Assembly: GCF_002019795.1 (NCBI RefSeq)
Contig: NZ_KV917381.1
Span: 989,210 to 1,053,209 of the forward strand
Direction of reading: 5' to 3'
From: Bacillus alkalicellulosilyticus
Lineage (GTDB): Bacteria; Bacillota; Bacilli; Bacillales; Bacillaceae_F
DNA length: 64,000 nt
Shown here: positions 54,129 through 63,147 of the stretch, piece by piece
Numbering within the stretch: the stretch's first letter is position 1
Layout: each line of letters starts with the position of its first letter
Position numbers and translations under genes: made by a program
Notes under the pieces: generated by a model
Told to the model about the DNA's origin: nothing
Seen by the model: only the letters and a program-made list of their open reading frames with translations
Databases searched by the model: none

Positions 54129-54212
54129 GCAAAGTGCGTAACCGTTGCATTTTTTAAAAGCTTGCTACGAGTGGGTTTCTCGTAGCAGGTGGGCAACGAG
54201 TGGAGCCATTGC
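54129..54212 (-). repeat. Dispersed structured element, copy 3 (reverse)
   Basis: Read on the minus strand: GCAATGGCTCCACT, outer stem CGTTGC/GCAACG (plus-strand 54193-54198 and 54143-54148), inner stem TGCTACGAG/CTCGTAGCA with the seven-base loop AAACCCA, then GTTACGCACTTTGC. A third version of the outer stem, again fully paired. Followed by the GAGGGCACTG hairpin. Confidence 0.8.
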
Positions 54213-54310
54213 AACCATAATCAAAGGCATTGAAAAAAGTTGGTTTGTACTTTTTCAAGGGCCTCTTTTATAAAGGCTTTGTCATTTTTCTTATAGGAGT
54301 TTTTATTTAC

Positions 54311-54868
54311 ATGAATAATACCTACTTAACGAGTCATTTTCCATTATTCTCTATTTTTCTTTTTAGCACATCATTGTCGTTATATACAGAGTCTTACATT
54401 ATTTCTCAACTAATCTATTTTGGAATTTATGACGGAATGATGGATTTCTTTTCTGAAAATGGGATTAAACTAACATTGGTCTTTTTATTAGTATTATTGT
54501 TTTTTATGGTTTTTTCAGCGTTAAAGCTTATTAATGATACAAATATCCAACTTTCTCTTTTGTTTTTTTCCAAGGATGTAGAGGGAAGTGACTTGCAAAA
54601 AATCCGCTCGGGCTCATGGATTTTTTTAGTTGCAAGTGGACTTTCTTTATTGTTTACTAATCATATCATAGCGATTGTGGCCTTATTTGTAGGTGCTGTT
54701 ATCATCTACTTCTTTTACTTACTTTATCGAATCAGTGAATCGTTATCGATAGCTGGGATGATAGGGATGATTTTCTTTCATATCTTGTTTTGGGTTACGT
54801 TCACACTTGCTGTTATGTATGCGTTACTCACGTTGTACAACGGTTTCATCGCAAGTTTACCTATATAA
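54311..54868 (+). CDS. YufK-like (DUF5366) membrane protein
   Basis: 185-residue membrane protein with five to six hydrophobic segments. NNTYLTSHFPLFSIFLFSTS and YDGMMDFFSENGIKLT look like the YufK family of Bacillus, whose role is unknown. The ATG at 54311 lies 11 bases after TAGGAG; the frame extends back to a TTG at 54230, but that start falls in a hairpin. Recognition of the family is from memory of its N-terminal pattern. Confidence 0.65.
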   Translation: MNNTYLTSHFPLFSIFLFSTSLSLYTESYIISQLIYFGIYDGMMDFFSENGIKLTLVFLLVLLFFMVFSALKLINDTNIQLSLLFFSKDVEGSDLQKIRSGSWIFLVASGLSLLFTNHIIAIVALFVGAVIIYFFYLLYRISESLSIAGMIGMIFFHILFWVTFTLAVMYALLTLYNGFIASLPI

Positions 54869-54874
54869 AAGCAA

Positions 54875-54920
54875 GACCTACCAAAAGGGGGACAATCCCG
54901 TTCGGTAGGTCCTATTTTTT
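54875..54920 (+). terminator. Terminator of YufK-like gene
   Basis: GACCTACC / GGTAGGTC arms with an inner GGGGGACAATCCC hairpin, then TATTTTTT. Confidence 0.78.
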
Positions 54921-54940
54921 CAGTGAGGTAAGCGGAAAAG

Positions 54941-55226
54941 TCGTTCATGGAGCCGATGAAGGCCGCAACGTATGCGAGAAGAGCGAGAAAAGTCGTTCAT
55001 AAAGCCGATGAAGGCCCTAACGCAAGGGAGAAGAGCGAGAAAAGTCGTTCATAAAGCCGATGAAGGCCGCAACGTATGCGAGAAGAGCGAGAAAAGTCGT
55101 TCATGGAGCCGATGAAGGCCCTAACGCAAGGGAGAAGTAGCAGAAAAGTCGTTCATACAATCAATGAAAGCCCTAACGCAAGTGGAACACATAGAAAGAG
55201 GTCTTCAGCATTAAGATGAAGACCTC
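54941..55226. repeat. Six-unit tandem array of a 52-bp repeat
   Basis: TCGTTCAT recurs at 54941, 54993, 55045, 55097 and 55149, exactly 52 bp apart. A sixth, divergent unit at 55200 reads GGTCTTCAGCATTAAGATGAAGACC and matches the hairpin of the seven-copy array. Each unit pairs TTCAT with ATGAA and has a second small hairpin, CGCA/TGCG in one version and CCCT/AGGG in the other. Between convergent genes (YufK-like and PBP). Confidence 0.92.
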
Positions 55227-55256
55227 AAAAGTATTATTGTAAATCAATCGTTTTCC

Positions 55257-57116
55257 TTAGTTCATAATATCTTTCCAGATGAGAAGGTGAGGGCTTTTTG
55301 AGTTAATGCTTTCTATGCTTCCCGGTGTGTCTTTTCCTACCCACACGCCCGCAGTGTAGTCATCGGTTAATCCAACAAACCATAAATCGTGAAACTGGTT
55401 TGTTGTTCCTGTTTTGCCACCGATATACCCTGTTGTAGAAAGTTGTGCCTTTGTGGCTGTGCCGTCTAAGACTACTTGTTGAAGCAATTCCCTCATTTTT
55501 CCGTTTGTGCTTTCTTTCCATACTTGTTTTGGTGATTGAGGCCATTCATATAACACATTGCCCTCTAAGTCGGTCACTCTTTGTATGCCATAAGCTGGTT
55601 GAAAAATACCATCATTGGCAAATGTCGTATAGGCATTAGTCAATTCTAACGGAGAAATCCCCACAGTTAATCCACCTAACGCCGAAGGTAAGCGGTAATC
55701 CTCAGGTTGCATTCTGCTGAAATTGAATTGCTCTAAATAAGAAAATCCTTTGTTCACTCCTAATTGGTCCAACATACGAACGGCTGGTGTATTTAAAGAG
55801 TATTTAAACGCTGTTGTTATCGTGACATTTCCATATTGTTTTCCACCGTAGTTTTTAGGACAATAGTCTCCAAAACAAACATCATTTGAATTCACTTTTG
55901 TTTTCAATGGTACATCATTTTGGTCTAAATAAGGAGCATAGACTAGTAAAGGTTTTATCGTCGAACCAGGCTGACGAAACGTTTGAAAACCTCTATGAAA
56001 ATCAAATTTTCGGTAGTCCTTACCTCCAGTAAGAGCGATCAACTGCTGAGAAGAATGGTCAACTATGGCAGCTGCCCCTTGAACATCCTCAGGCAAATGA
56101 CGATTAAATGACGAAATAACTTTATTTTGCACAAGTGGATCAAGCGATGTCTCAATGATAATCCCACTTCGGTATAATTCGTCTATTCGATTCTGTAATT
56201 GTTCATGAATACTATTTCGTTCCTTCTCAGTTGCTTGAACAACTCTGTCTTGGTAGCCTTCGACTTTTGAGATAAGCTGTTTAAACTCATGATGAATATA
56301 AGTCACATAATCTGGATGAGTATCAATTCTTCGTGAAGTAACTAGATTTATCTTTTCGCTTAGAGCTTTTTTGAATTCCTTTTCAGTAATTACGTCTTCT
56401 TCTAGCATTTTTTGAAGAATCCATTCCTGTCTTGCTAATGTGTTTTTCTTATTTTTTAATGGGTCATAATGAGTTGGGTTGTTTGGAATGGCTGTTAAAA
56501 AAGCTATTTCAGCCAAGGTTAGTTGGTCAATCGGTTTACTAAAGTAAAAGTGGCTTGCCGTTCCAAATCCATATACCCCATTGTGAAAAAAGATTGAGTT
56601 AAGATAGAATTCAATAATTTCTTCTTTACTATACATTTCCTCTAATTTAAAGGCATATAGTAGTTCACTAAATTTACGGTCATAGGTTTGTTCATGACCA
56701 ACATATAGATTACGGACCAATTGTTGAGTAACCGTGCTAGCCCCTTGTTCTATCGAATTGGATTTCATATTAATCATGAAGGCTCTTGCCATTCCTGATG
56801 GGTCATAGCCTTTATGTTCAAAAAAACGCCTGTCTTCTGTAGCGATGAACGCATCAATGACTTGAGCTGGGATTTGATGATAGGGTGTATAAATACGGTT
56901 TTCATCGTTATAGATTTCAGATACAACAGACTTGTTTCGGTCTAGAATAAAACTATTATTAGACAATGTAATTGCATCAACTTTTACACGTTCATCTATT
57001 ACAGCTCCAACTGAGCGAATATTAGCAGATTCTTCGGTAACGTGAAATAACACGATAATGAAAAGTAAAAAAAGTATGATAGTTATAAAAAAACCGGTTG
57101 CTTTTCTCATAGACAT
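55257..57116 (-). CDS. pbpG: Class A penicillin-binding protein (PbpG-like)
   Basis: 619-residue bifunctional peptidoglycan synthase. One N-terminal membrane helix (10-27), then the GT51 glycosyltransferase (ATEDRRFFEHKGYDP with catalytic Glu; QGASTVTQQLVRNLY; EEIIEFYLNSIFF), then the transpeptidase with SxxK (GSTIKP), SxN (SLN) and KTGT (GKTGTT). Size and domain limits match B. subtilis PbpG/PbpF-type enzymes, active in growth or in spore wall synthesis. Either ATG 57116 or ATG 57110 is the start. Divergent from prkA. Confidence 0.88.
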   Translation of the reverse strand: MSMRKATGFFITIILFLLFIIVLFHVTEESANIRSVGAVIDERVKVDAITLSNNSFILDRNKSVVSEIYNDENRIYTPYHQIPAQVIDAFIATEDRRFFEHKGYDPSGMARAFMINMKSNSIEQGASTVTQQLVRNLYVGHEQTYDRKFSELLYAFKLEEMYSKEEIIEFYLNSIFFHNGVYGFGTASHFYFSKPIDQLTLAEIAFLTAIPNNPTHYDPLKNKKNTLARQEWILQKMLEEDVITEKEFKKALSEKINLVTSRRIDTHPDYVTYIHHEFKQLISKVEGYQDRVVQATEKERNSIHEQLQNRIDELYRSGIIIETSLDPLVQNKVISSFNRHLPEDVQGAAAIVDHSSQQLIALTGGKDYRKFDFHRGFQTFRQPGSTIKPLLVYAPYLDQNDVPLKTKVNSNDVCFGDYCPKNYGGKQYGNVTITTAFKYSLNTPAVRMLDQLGVNKGFSYLEQFNFSRMQPEDYRLPSALGGLTVGISPLELTNAYTTFANDGIFQPAYGIQRVTDLEGNVLYEWPQSPKQVWKESTNGKMRELLQQVVLDGTATKAQLSTTGYIGGKTGTTNQFHDLWFVGLTDDYTAGVWVGKDTPGSIESINSKSPHLLIWKDIMN

Positions 57117-57253
57117 GCACTCATCCCATTAGTTAGTCCTTCTTATCATACCTTACTGCTTGGTTAAAAACTAGATTGAAAGATTGGTAAAACGAGAGGA
57201 AAGACAGTATGAAAAAATAAGCTAGTCCATAGTTTAGTCTCAAAAATGTGCGG

Positions 57254-57282
57254 GCATGTTCAGTGAAATCCGTGCATAGGAT
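57254..57282 (+). promoter_or_regulatory. Sigma-E-like promoter of prkA
   Basis: GCATGTT (57254-57260) and CATAGGAT (57275-57282), 14 bases apart, match KMATATT and CATACANT with one and two mismatches. B. subtilis prkA is known to be transcribed by sigma-E in the mother cell, so the match agrees with the family. Confidence 0.5.
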
Positions 57283-57323
57283 GAATTAAACCATCTAAAG
57301 GTCCACTTGAGAGGAGGAGCCGC

Positions 57324-59219
57324 ATGGATATATTACATCGGATAAAAGAGTATAGAGATGAAGAGAAAAAACTAACTTGGCGCGGTACCTTTGCCGAATA
57401 TCTTGAACTTGTAAAGGAAAACCCGCAGATTGCTCAAACGGCACATTCCCGTGTGTACAATATGATAAAAGACGCAGGGGTAGAGGAAGTCGATGGGAAG
57501 AAACAATATAGCTTCTTTAGTGATCAAATGTTTGGTGTGGAAGAGTCCCTTGAAAAGCTTGTGGAGGAATATTTTCATTCAGCTGCAAAACGGTTAGATG
57601 TAAGGAAACGAATCTTGCTGCTAATGGGGCCGGTCAGTGGTGGTAAATCAACATTAGTTGCGATGCTCAAACGAGGGTTAGAGCAATATTCACGAACAGA
57701 AAATGGAGCGGTTTATGCCATTGCGGGTTGTCCAATGCATGAAGACCCGTTACATTTAATTCCTCATCACTTAAGAGATAGCTTTTATGATGAGTACGGG
57801 ATTAAGATTGAAGGAAACTTATCTCCGCTAAATATGATGAGGCTTGAAAAAGAATATGGTGGACGTATTGAAGATGTAATGGTCGAACGGATTCTCTTTT
57901 CAGAAGATAAGCGAGTAGGGATTGGAACATTCAGTCCTTCCGATCCAAAATCACAGGATATTGCCGATTTAACAGGAAGCATTGACTTCTCGACGATTGC
58001 TGAATATGGTTCAGAATCAGACCCAAGGGCGTACCGTTTTGATGGAGAGTTAAATAAAGCAAATCGTGGATTGATGGAATTTCAAGAGATGTTGAAGTGT
58101 GATGAGAAATTTTTATGGCACTTATTATCACTGACACAGGAAGGGAATTTTAAAGCGGGACGTTTTGCTTTAATCTCAGCTGATGAGTTAATTGTTGCTC
58201 ATACGAATGAATCAGAGTATAAAGCTTTTATCTCGAACAAGAAGAATGAAGCACTACACTCGAGAATTATTGTGATGAAGGTTCCTTATAACCTTAAGGT
58301 ATCAGAAGAAGAACGAATTTATCAAAAAATGATAAAACAAAGTGATTTATCGAATGTTCATATCGCACCACACGCCCTGAAAATTGCAGCAATTTTTACA
58401 ATTTTAACAAGACTAACTCCTCCGAAAAAACAAGGGATCGATTTAGTTAAGAAAATGAAGCTTTACAACGGTGAAATGATTGAAGGTTTTAACGTACAAG
58501 ATATTGAAGAGTTGAAAAAAGAGTTTCCAGACGAAGGTATGACAGGTATCGACCCTAGGTACGTCATTAATCGAATTTCCTCGGCAATAATTCGTAAGCA
58601 ATTAACATCAATTAGTGCATTAGATGTTCTTCGTTCTATAAAAGAAGGCTTAAACGAACATGCATCGATTTCTAAAGAGGATAAAGAACGATATATGGAC
58701 TTTATCTCTGTAGCAAGACGCGAGTATGATGATATTGCCAAGAAAGAAGTTCAAAAAGCATTTGTTTATTCTTATGATGAATCAGCCAAAACGCTAATGG
58801 ATAATTATTTAGACAACGTTGAAGCTTATTGCAATAAAAATAAGCTAAGGGACCCATTAACGGGTGAGGAAATGTCTCCTGATGAGAAGTTGATGAGGTC
58901 AATAGAAGAGCAAATTGGTATTTCAGAAAACGCGAAAAAGGCGTTCCGAGAAGAAATTCTAATTCGAATTTCAGCGTATGCAAGAAAGGGCAAGAAATTC
59001 GATTATAATTCTCATGAAAGATTACGTGAGGCAATCCAGAAGAAGTTATTTGCTGACCTTAAGGATATTGTGAAAATTACGACATCCACGAAAACGCCAG
59101 ATGAAAATCAGTTAAAGAAGGTAAATGAAGTAATTGCCCGATTGATTGATGAGCATGGTTACAATTCAACGTCAGCAAATGAGCTATTACGTTATGTAGG
59201 AAGTTTACTAAATCGCTAA
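57324..59219 (+). CDS. prkA: Serine protein kinase PrkA
   Basis: 631-residue PrkA of the AAA/PrkA family: Walker A GPVSGGKST (about 102-110), an AAA domain, and the C-terminal PrkA domain (about 370-630). It has been reported as a serine kinase and as an ATP-dependent protease-like factor acting in sporulation. In many genomes yhbH and spoVR follow it; here neither is present. GAGAGGAGG precedes the ATG. Confidence 0.95.
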   Translation: MDILHRIKEYRDEEKKLTWRGTFAEYLELVKENPQIAQTAHSRVYNMIKDAGVEEVDGKKQYSFFSDQMFGVEESLEKLVEEYFHSAAKRLDVRKRILLLMGPVSGGKSTLVAMLKRGLEQYSRTENGAVYAIAGCPMHEDPLHLIPHHLRDSFYDEYGIKIEGNLSPLNMMRLEKEYGGRIEDVMVERILFSEDKRVGIGTFSPSDPKSQDIADLTGSIDFSTIAEYGSESDPRAYRFDGELNKANRGLMEFQEMLKCDEKFLWHLLSLTQEGNFKAGRFALISADELIVAHTNESEYKAFISNKKNEALHSRIIVMKVPYNLKVSEEERIYQKMIKQSDLSNVHIAPHALKIAAIFTILTRLTPPKKQGIDLVKKMKLYNGEMIEGFNVQDIEELKKEFPDEGMTGIDPRYVINRISSAIIRKQLTSISALDVLRSIKEGLNEHASISKEDKERYMDFISVARREYDDIAKKEVQKAFVYSYDESAKTLMDNYLDNVEAYCNKNKLRDPLTGEEMSPDEKLMRSIEEQIGISENAKKAFREEILIRISAYARKGKKFDYNSHERLREAIQKKLFADLKDIVKITTSTKTPDENQLKKVNEVIARLIDEHGYNSTSANELLRYVGSLLNR

Positions 59220-59226
59220 TGATAAC

Positions 59227-59267
59227 GAGGGGCCATTAAAGAGAAATCTTTGGTGGCTCTTTTTTTC
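59227..59267 (+). terminator. Terminator of prkA
   Basis: GAGG..CCA..AAAGA / TCTTT..TGG..CTC around GAAA, then seven T. Confidence 0.82.
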
Positions 59268-59442
59268 TACGAAAAGATAACATGGGGGCAATATAGTTCT
59301 ACTATTTAATGAATAAAAACAACTGTTTGTATTCTATTAGAATATTCTTTTTGTATGTAAAAATTGGTTGAAATATATAAAATTTCCCATTATACTAATT
59401 TTAGTTTGGCCAATCTAAAATTTGTATTGAGAGGTAAATAAA

Positions 59443-59847
59443 ATAAAAAAGAAAAAAATAAGTTTATTAGTTTTTGTGTTAGCGGTTTTGTAGTATTAAT
59501 TCCTAACATTGGAGATGCTTACTCAGGATCTTATACATTTAAGCTACAAAGGGAAACATTCGGATAGTTTTCGCATAGTCTATAAAATAAATCAACATCT
59601 ACTACTGTTGATGCCACAACATATATGTCTGATGGACGAGTCAGTGGGACGATAGACGATTATCAAGTTACAATTTACTCGAGATAATCTATTTAATACT
59701 AGATATTCGATAAGCAAAACTCCAGCAAATGGTAGAACAACACAAAAAAATATTGGTATAGTAAAAGCTGGTACTTATCAGGTATCAGTTAAGGCATGGA
59801 CGAGTTCTGGTAGATACTTTCAGGGTTCGGGAACTATAAATCAGTAG
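59443..59847 (+). pseudogene. Decayed gene for a small exported protein
   Basis: Pieces of one protein remain in shifting frames: a signal peptide (KKKKISLLVFVLAVL), then VLIPNIGDAYSGSYTFKLQ, then TSTTVDATTYMSDGRVSGTI, then RYSISKTPANGRTTQ and GTYQVSVKAWTSSG to the TAG at 59845. At least three frame breaks are seen and the start codon position after GAGAGG holds ATA instead of ATG. The intact product would be a secreted protein of about 130 residues. It sits 13 bases before the ABC exporter gene, as bacteriocin-like or exported-peptide genes often do; the family is not recognised. Confidence 0.65.
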
Positions 59848-59860
59848 GGTAGTGGTAAAA

Positions 59861-60529
59861 ATGAAAACACTTCTAAGAATAGAAAATGTCACAAAAATGT
59901 ATCCGGGTGCAAACGCTATTAAGGCGTTGCACCCAACTTCTTTAAATATTACAGAGGGTACAATCCATGTCATTATGGGTAAAAGTGGTTCTGGTAAATC
60001 AACGTTACTAAATATATTAAGTGGCATGGATGAACCGACAAAAGGAGTTGTCCACTATTTAAATAGGGATATATATAAGTTAAATGATAAAGACCAATCA
60101 TTATTACGAGGAAAAGAGTTTGGTTATATATTTCAGTTTTTTCAACTTATTGATGAACTATCTGTGTACGATAATATTTGTCTGCCACTCCTATTTACAA
60201 AGCAAGATTTTAATAAGGAGAAGATTAGAAAAGTAGCAACAGAATTAGGTATTAAAGAAAAATTGGAAAATTTCCCGCAAGAATTGTCTGGTGGTGAACA
60301 ACAACGGGTTGCGATTGCAAGAGCTATTATTAATCAGCCTAAAATTATATTTGCTGATGAACCTACAGCCAACTTAGATAAGACAAATAGTAAACGAGTA
60401 ACGGAATTATTAATACATATGTGCAAAAAATTCAATGTGACATTGGTATTGGTAACACATGAAGAAAATCTAATATCGAATCCTGACTATATATATGAAA
60501 TGGAAGATGGTAACCTCAAACTGCGTTAA
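59861..60529 (+). CDS. ABC transporter ATPase (LolD/MacB type)
   Basis: 222-residue ATPase. Walker A is GKSGSGKST, the Q-loop lies in YIFQFFQLID, the signature is ELSGGEQQRVAIARA, Walker B is IIFADEPTANLD and the switch His is in LVTHEENL. Type typical of mechanotransmission exporters that pair with FtsX-like permeases. The start is the ATG at 59861 (GTG 59852 also in frame), with only a weak site. Twelve bases before the permease. Confidence 0.88.
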   Translation: MKTLLRIENVTKMYPGANAIKALHPTSLNITEGTIHVIMGKSGSGKSTLLNILSGMDEPTKGVVHYLNRDIYKLNDKDQSLLRGKEFGYIFQFFQLIDELSVYDNICLPLLFTKQDFNKEKIRKVATELGIKEKLENFPQELSGGEQQRVAIARAIINQPKIIFADEPTANLDKTNSKRVTELLIHMCKKFNVTLVLVTHEENLISNPDYIYEMEDGNLKLR

Positions 60530-60541
60530 GGGTGGAAAATT

Positions 60542-63088
60542 ATGGGTATTTGGAAGTTAGCAATTTTAACTTTAGTAAAGAGAAAAAAGATGTTTGTTCT
60601 TTTAACAGCTGTTGTATCTTTTTCAATTTTAGCACTGATTACTTTAAGTACAACAATTGAAGGAATAAACCAATCTATACTTGAAAAAACACACATGAAA
60701 TATGGTGAACATCATGTAATCGTTCATGATATTACTGATAATGATAGAGAGTATATAAGTGCATTAGAAGAAGTACATACTCTTAGCGAGTATGCATTAG
60801 TTGGTACAACGAACTTAAATGTTAACAAATTTGATTCTCCTGAAACTTTAGGATGGTTAGATTCTTCTACACTAGATTTAGGAAAAATAAATCTGATTGA
60901 AGGAAGGTTGCCAACGCAAAACAATGAAATTGCGATTGAATCATTTTACGCAAATCGTGGACAAGAAAAGAAAAAAGTTGGGTCAAAAATTGATTTAAAA
61001 GTCGGAGATACAATAGAAAACTTTGAAGTGGTTGGAATATTATCCGATTATTCAATGAATTGGGTAACACCTCCAAGTGTAGTCAAAGGAATAAATGACT
61101 TTCCGAATATAGTTTTATATAGAGACGACATATTTAAATTTGGTGAGCCATCTTACCATCTGATGCTTAAATATAATGGTTCACTAAAAGAAGTAGAAGA
61201 AAGCTTTTATTCAATGTTAGGTAGTTTAGATTCTCAAGAGAATGCTGTAAATGAATTTCTATTTAACAGTTTAGCAAAAATAAAAACAACTCAAGTTGTT
61301 TCACTGTTTTTACAAATGGTACTATGGGTAACTTCTACAGTTTGTATTTTATTTGTTTTTAACCTCTATTATTTTAATTATCGAAAAAAAATCTCCATTT
61401 TTCGGGCCTATGGAGCTTCGAACAGTAAAATAGTAACCATAATTATAGTACAATGTTTCACTATCGTTTTTTTAAGCATATTAATTGCTATACCACTTTG
61501 TTATTTTCTAAGAAATGTATTAATGAATTTTGTATTTGGCGAAGCAATTGTCTTTTTTTCTTTATTCAAAGGGAACATTATAAATCTTGTTATTTGGTTG
61601 GTTTTAACGTTTATATGTATTTTAGTTGGAGCAATATACTCATTGAGATTAAAGCTCTCAATTGTTGAAAATATGAGCTTTTTAAATCAGCAATCTATAA
61701 ATTTATTAAAGTTTATAAATAAGGCTAATTTCCCCTTCTGGCTCAATTATTTGTTTATTCAAATAAATAGTTCTGTTAAACAATCAGTATTAATAATTTT
61801 CACATTAAGTTTAGGAACTTTTCTTATGTTTTTAGGACAAGTTTTAGCTAAAGAAGCAACGGGTGTTTCTGAAACCAATGTCGATTTTTACATGAATTCA
61901 CAAACTGGGTATCTCACACATCAGTATCAAGGATTCCCTATCCCTTTTTCACAAGGCCCTATATTTGATAACAGTGCCCTAAAAGAACTCGAACAGCTTC
62001 ATGGTATTGAATATGTGGATAAGAGACCAATGACTGATGGTGTAAGTCTTTTAGTGACTAATAACCAATTACAGTCAAGTATTTTTTTGAAAAACTGGGT
62101 AGATGATTTCATATTTTCTGATTCTGTTGAAAAAAGGTTACCTTCTCGAAATGAACTTGGAATAGCAAATGATTTGCAGGTCATTCCAAATGTGGATTTT
62201 ATACCATTGAACGACATCGAAATGGAAAAATTAAATGTGCAATATTTTAATGGGGAGTTACATATACACGACTTACAAAACAACCCATCAGCCATTATTT
62301 TTTTTCCAATAAATGATGCGATAGAAGAGAAATCACCTGGAATTATAACGGGAGATATAATAAAACTTGGTCAACTTATAAACGTTAATAACTTTGATGA
62401 GATTAGTTATAGAGAGTGGGACTTTACAGTTACAAATGTGATTCCGTCACGTTTTTCTCTTGATATCAATGAGAATATAACGAAGGAAAGTAGTAGAATT
62501 ACAATCGTATTCCACGAGAGCGTCAATAAAGAACTAAGTATTTTCCCTGGATTCTCTGAAGTTATTGTATATATGCATGAAAAAGTTAATCAAAAGGAGC
62601 TTCATGATATTGAAATCAAAACAAAAGAAATAGTTTCTCCTATTCCTGGAAGTTTATATCAATCGATTCCGGAGCTTGCAAGTGAAGAAAATAATAATTC
62701 AACAGTATTTAAGGTTTTAAGCTCTTTTCTTTTTATATCTACAGTTAGTTTTTCGATAATAAGTATTATCGCTGTTGTCTATGGAAGGTTTTTACTGAAG
62801 CAAAGAGAGTGGGGAACTTTAAGAGCATTAGGGATCACAAAAAAGCAACTTAATCTAATGTTTTTTCTTGAAATAACTGTTTATGTAACAATTTCCAATT
62901 TGTTAGTTTTGGTTCTAGTGTTAGCTCTTTTTGTAACGCAACCTTTGTATGGTGAAGTAGCGCTTTATTTGAGTTACTTCTTGTATTCAATACTATTGGT
63001 TTATTGTGCTGTGATAGCTGCAACAATTATAATCTGTAGACTTATTAATAAAGTCAGTATTTCTTCCTTAATAAGGTCTACGGTTTAA
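60542..63088 (+). CDS. FtsX-like ABC transporter permease
   Basis: 848-residue membrane protein with two FtsX-type halves: a membrane helix, an extracellular domain, then three membrane segments (about 245-375), and again an outer domain (about 420-710) and three segments (about 715-845). The layout of BceB/LolE-like exporters and of bacteriocin-associated permeases. AT-richer than its neighbours, with many ATA/AAA codons, which may point to transfer. No two-component system lies beside it, so it is not a standard Bce module. The neighbour may have exported the decayed peptide upstream. Confidence 0.85.
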   Translation: MGIWKLAILTLVKRKKMFVLLTAVVSFSILALITLSTTIEGINQSILEKTHMKYGEHHVIVHDITDNDREYISALEEVHTLSEYALVGTTNLNVNKFDSPETLGWLDSSTLDLGKINLIEGRLPTQNNEIAIESFYANRGQEKKKVGSKIDLKVGDTIENFEVVGILSDYSMNWVTPPSVVKGINDFPNIVLYRDDIFKFGEPSYHLMLKYNGSLKEVEESFYSMLGSLDSQENAVNEFLFNSLAKIKTTQVVSLFLQMVLWVTSTVCILFVFNLYYFNYRKKISIFRAYGASNSKIVTIIIVQCFTIVFLSILIAIPLCYFLRNVLMNFVFGEAIVFFSLFKGNIINLVIWLVLTFICILVGAIYSLRLKLSIVENMSFLNQQSINLLKFINKANFPFWLNYLFIQINSSVKQSVLIIFTLSLGTFLMFLGQVLAKEATGVSETNVDFYMNSQTGYLTHQYQGFPIPFSQGPIFDNSALKELEQLHGIEYVDKRPMTDGVSLLVTNNQLQSSIFLKNWVDDFIFSDSVEKRLPSRNELGIANDLQVIPNVDFIPLNDIEMEKLNVQYFNGELHIHDLQNNPSAIIFFPINDAIEEKSPGIITGDIIKLGQLINVNNFDEISYREWDFTVTNVIPSRFSLDINENITKESSRITIVFHESVNKELSIFPGFSEVIVYMHEKVNQKELHDIEIKTKEIVSPIPGSLYQSIPELASEENNNSTVFKVLSSFLFISTVSFSIISIIAVVYGRFLLKQREWGTLRALGITKKQLNLMFFLEITVYVTISNLLVLVLVLALFVTQPLYGEVALYLSYFLYSILLVYCAVIAATIIICRLINKVSISSLIRSTV

Positions 63089-63126
63089 AATGTTAATGAG
63101 AATAATCAATACTTTATAAAGTGATA

Positions 63127-63147
63127 CAGGTTTCGTTCATTGCTTAG
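63127..63147 (+). repeat. Right-end fragment of the dispersed structured element
   Basis: CAGGTTTCGTTCATTGCTTAG joins the terminator hairpin at 63148. It matches the right end of the element copy at 26431, which reads CGGTTTCGCACATTGCTTTA before its hairpin. The left part is missing. Confidence 0.45.

Noticed and set aside
59443-59847. Lactococcin-972-like bacteriocin
   Set aside because: The position beside an ABC pair fits, but the remaining pieces lack a pattern I can assign to that family.
59852-63088. Bce-type antimicrobial peptide resistance module
   Set aside because: The permease has two FtsX halves with a large second outer domain and there is no BceRS two-component pair; a general MacB/FtsX-type exporter is safer.
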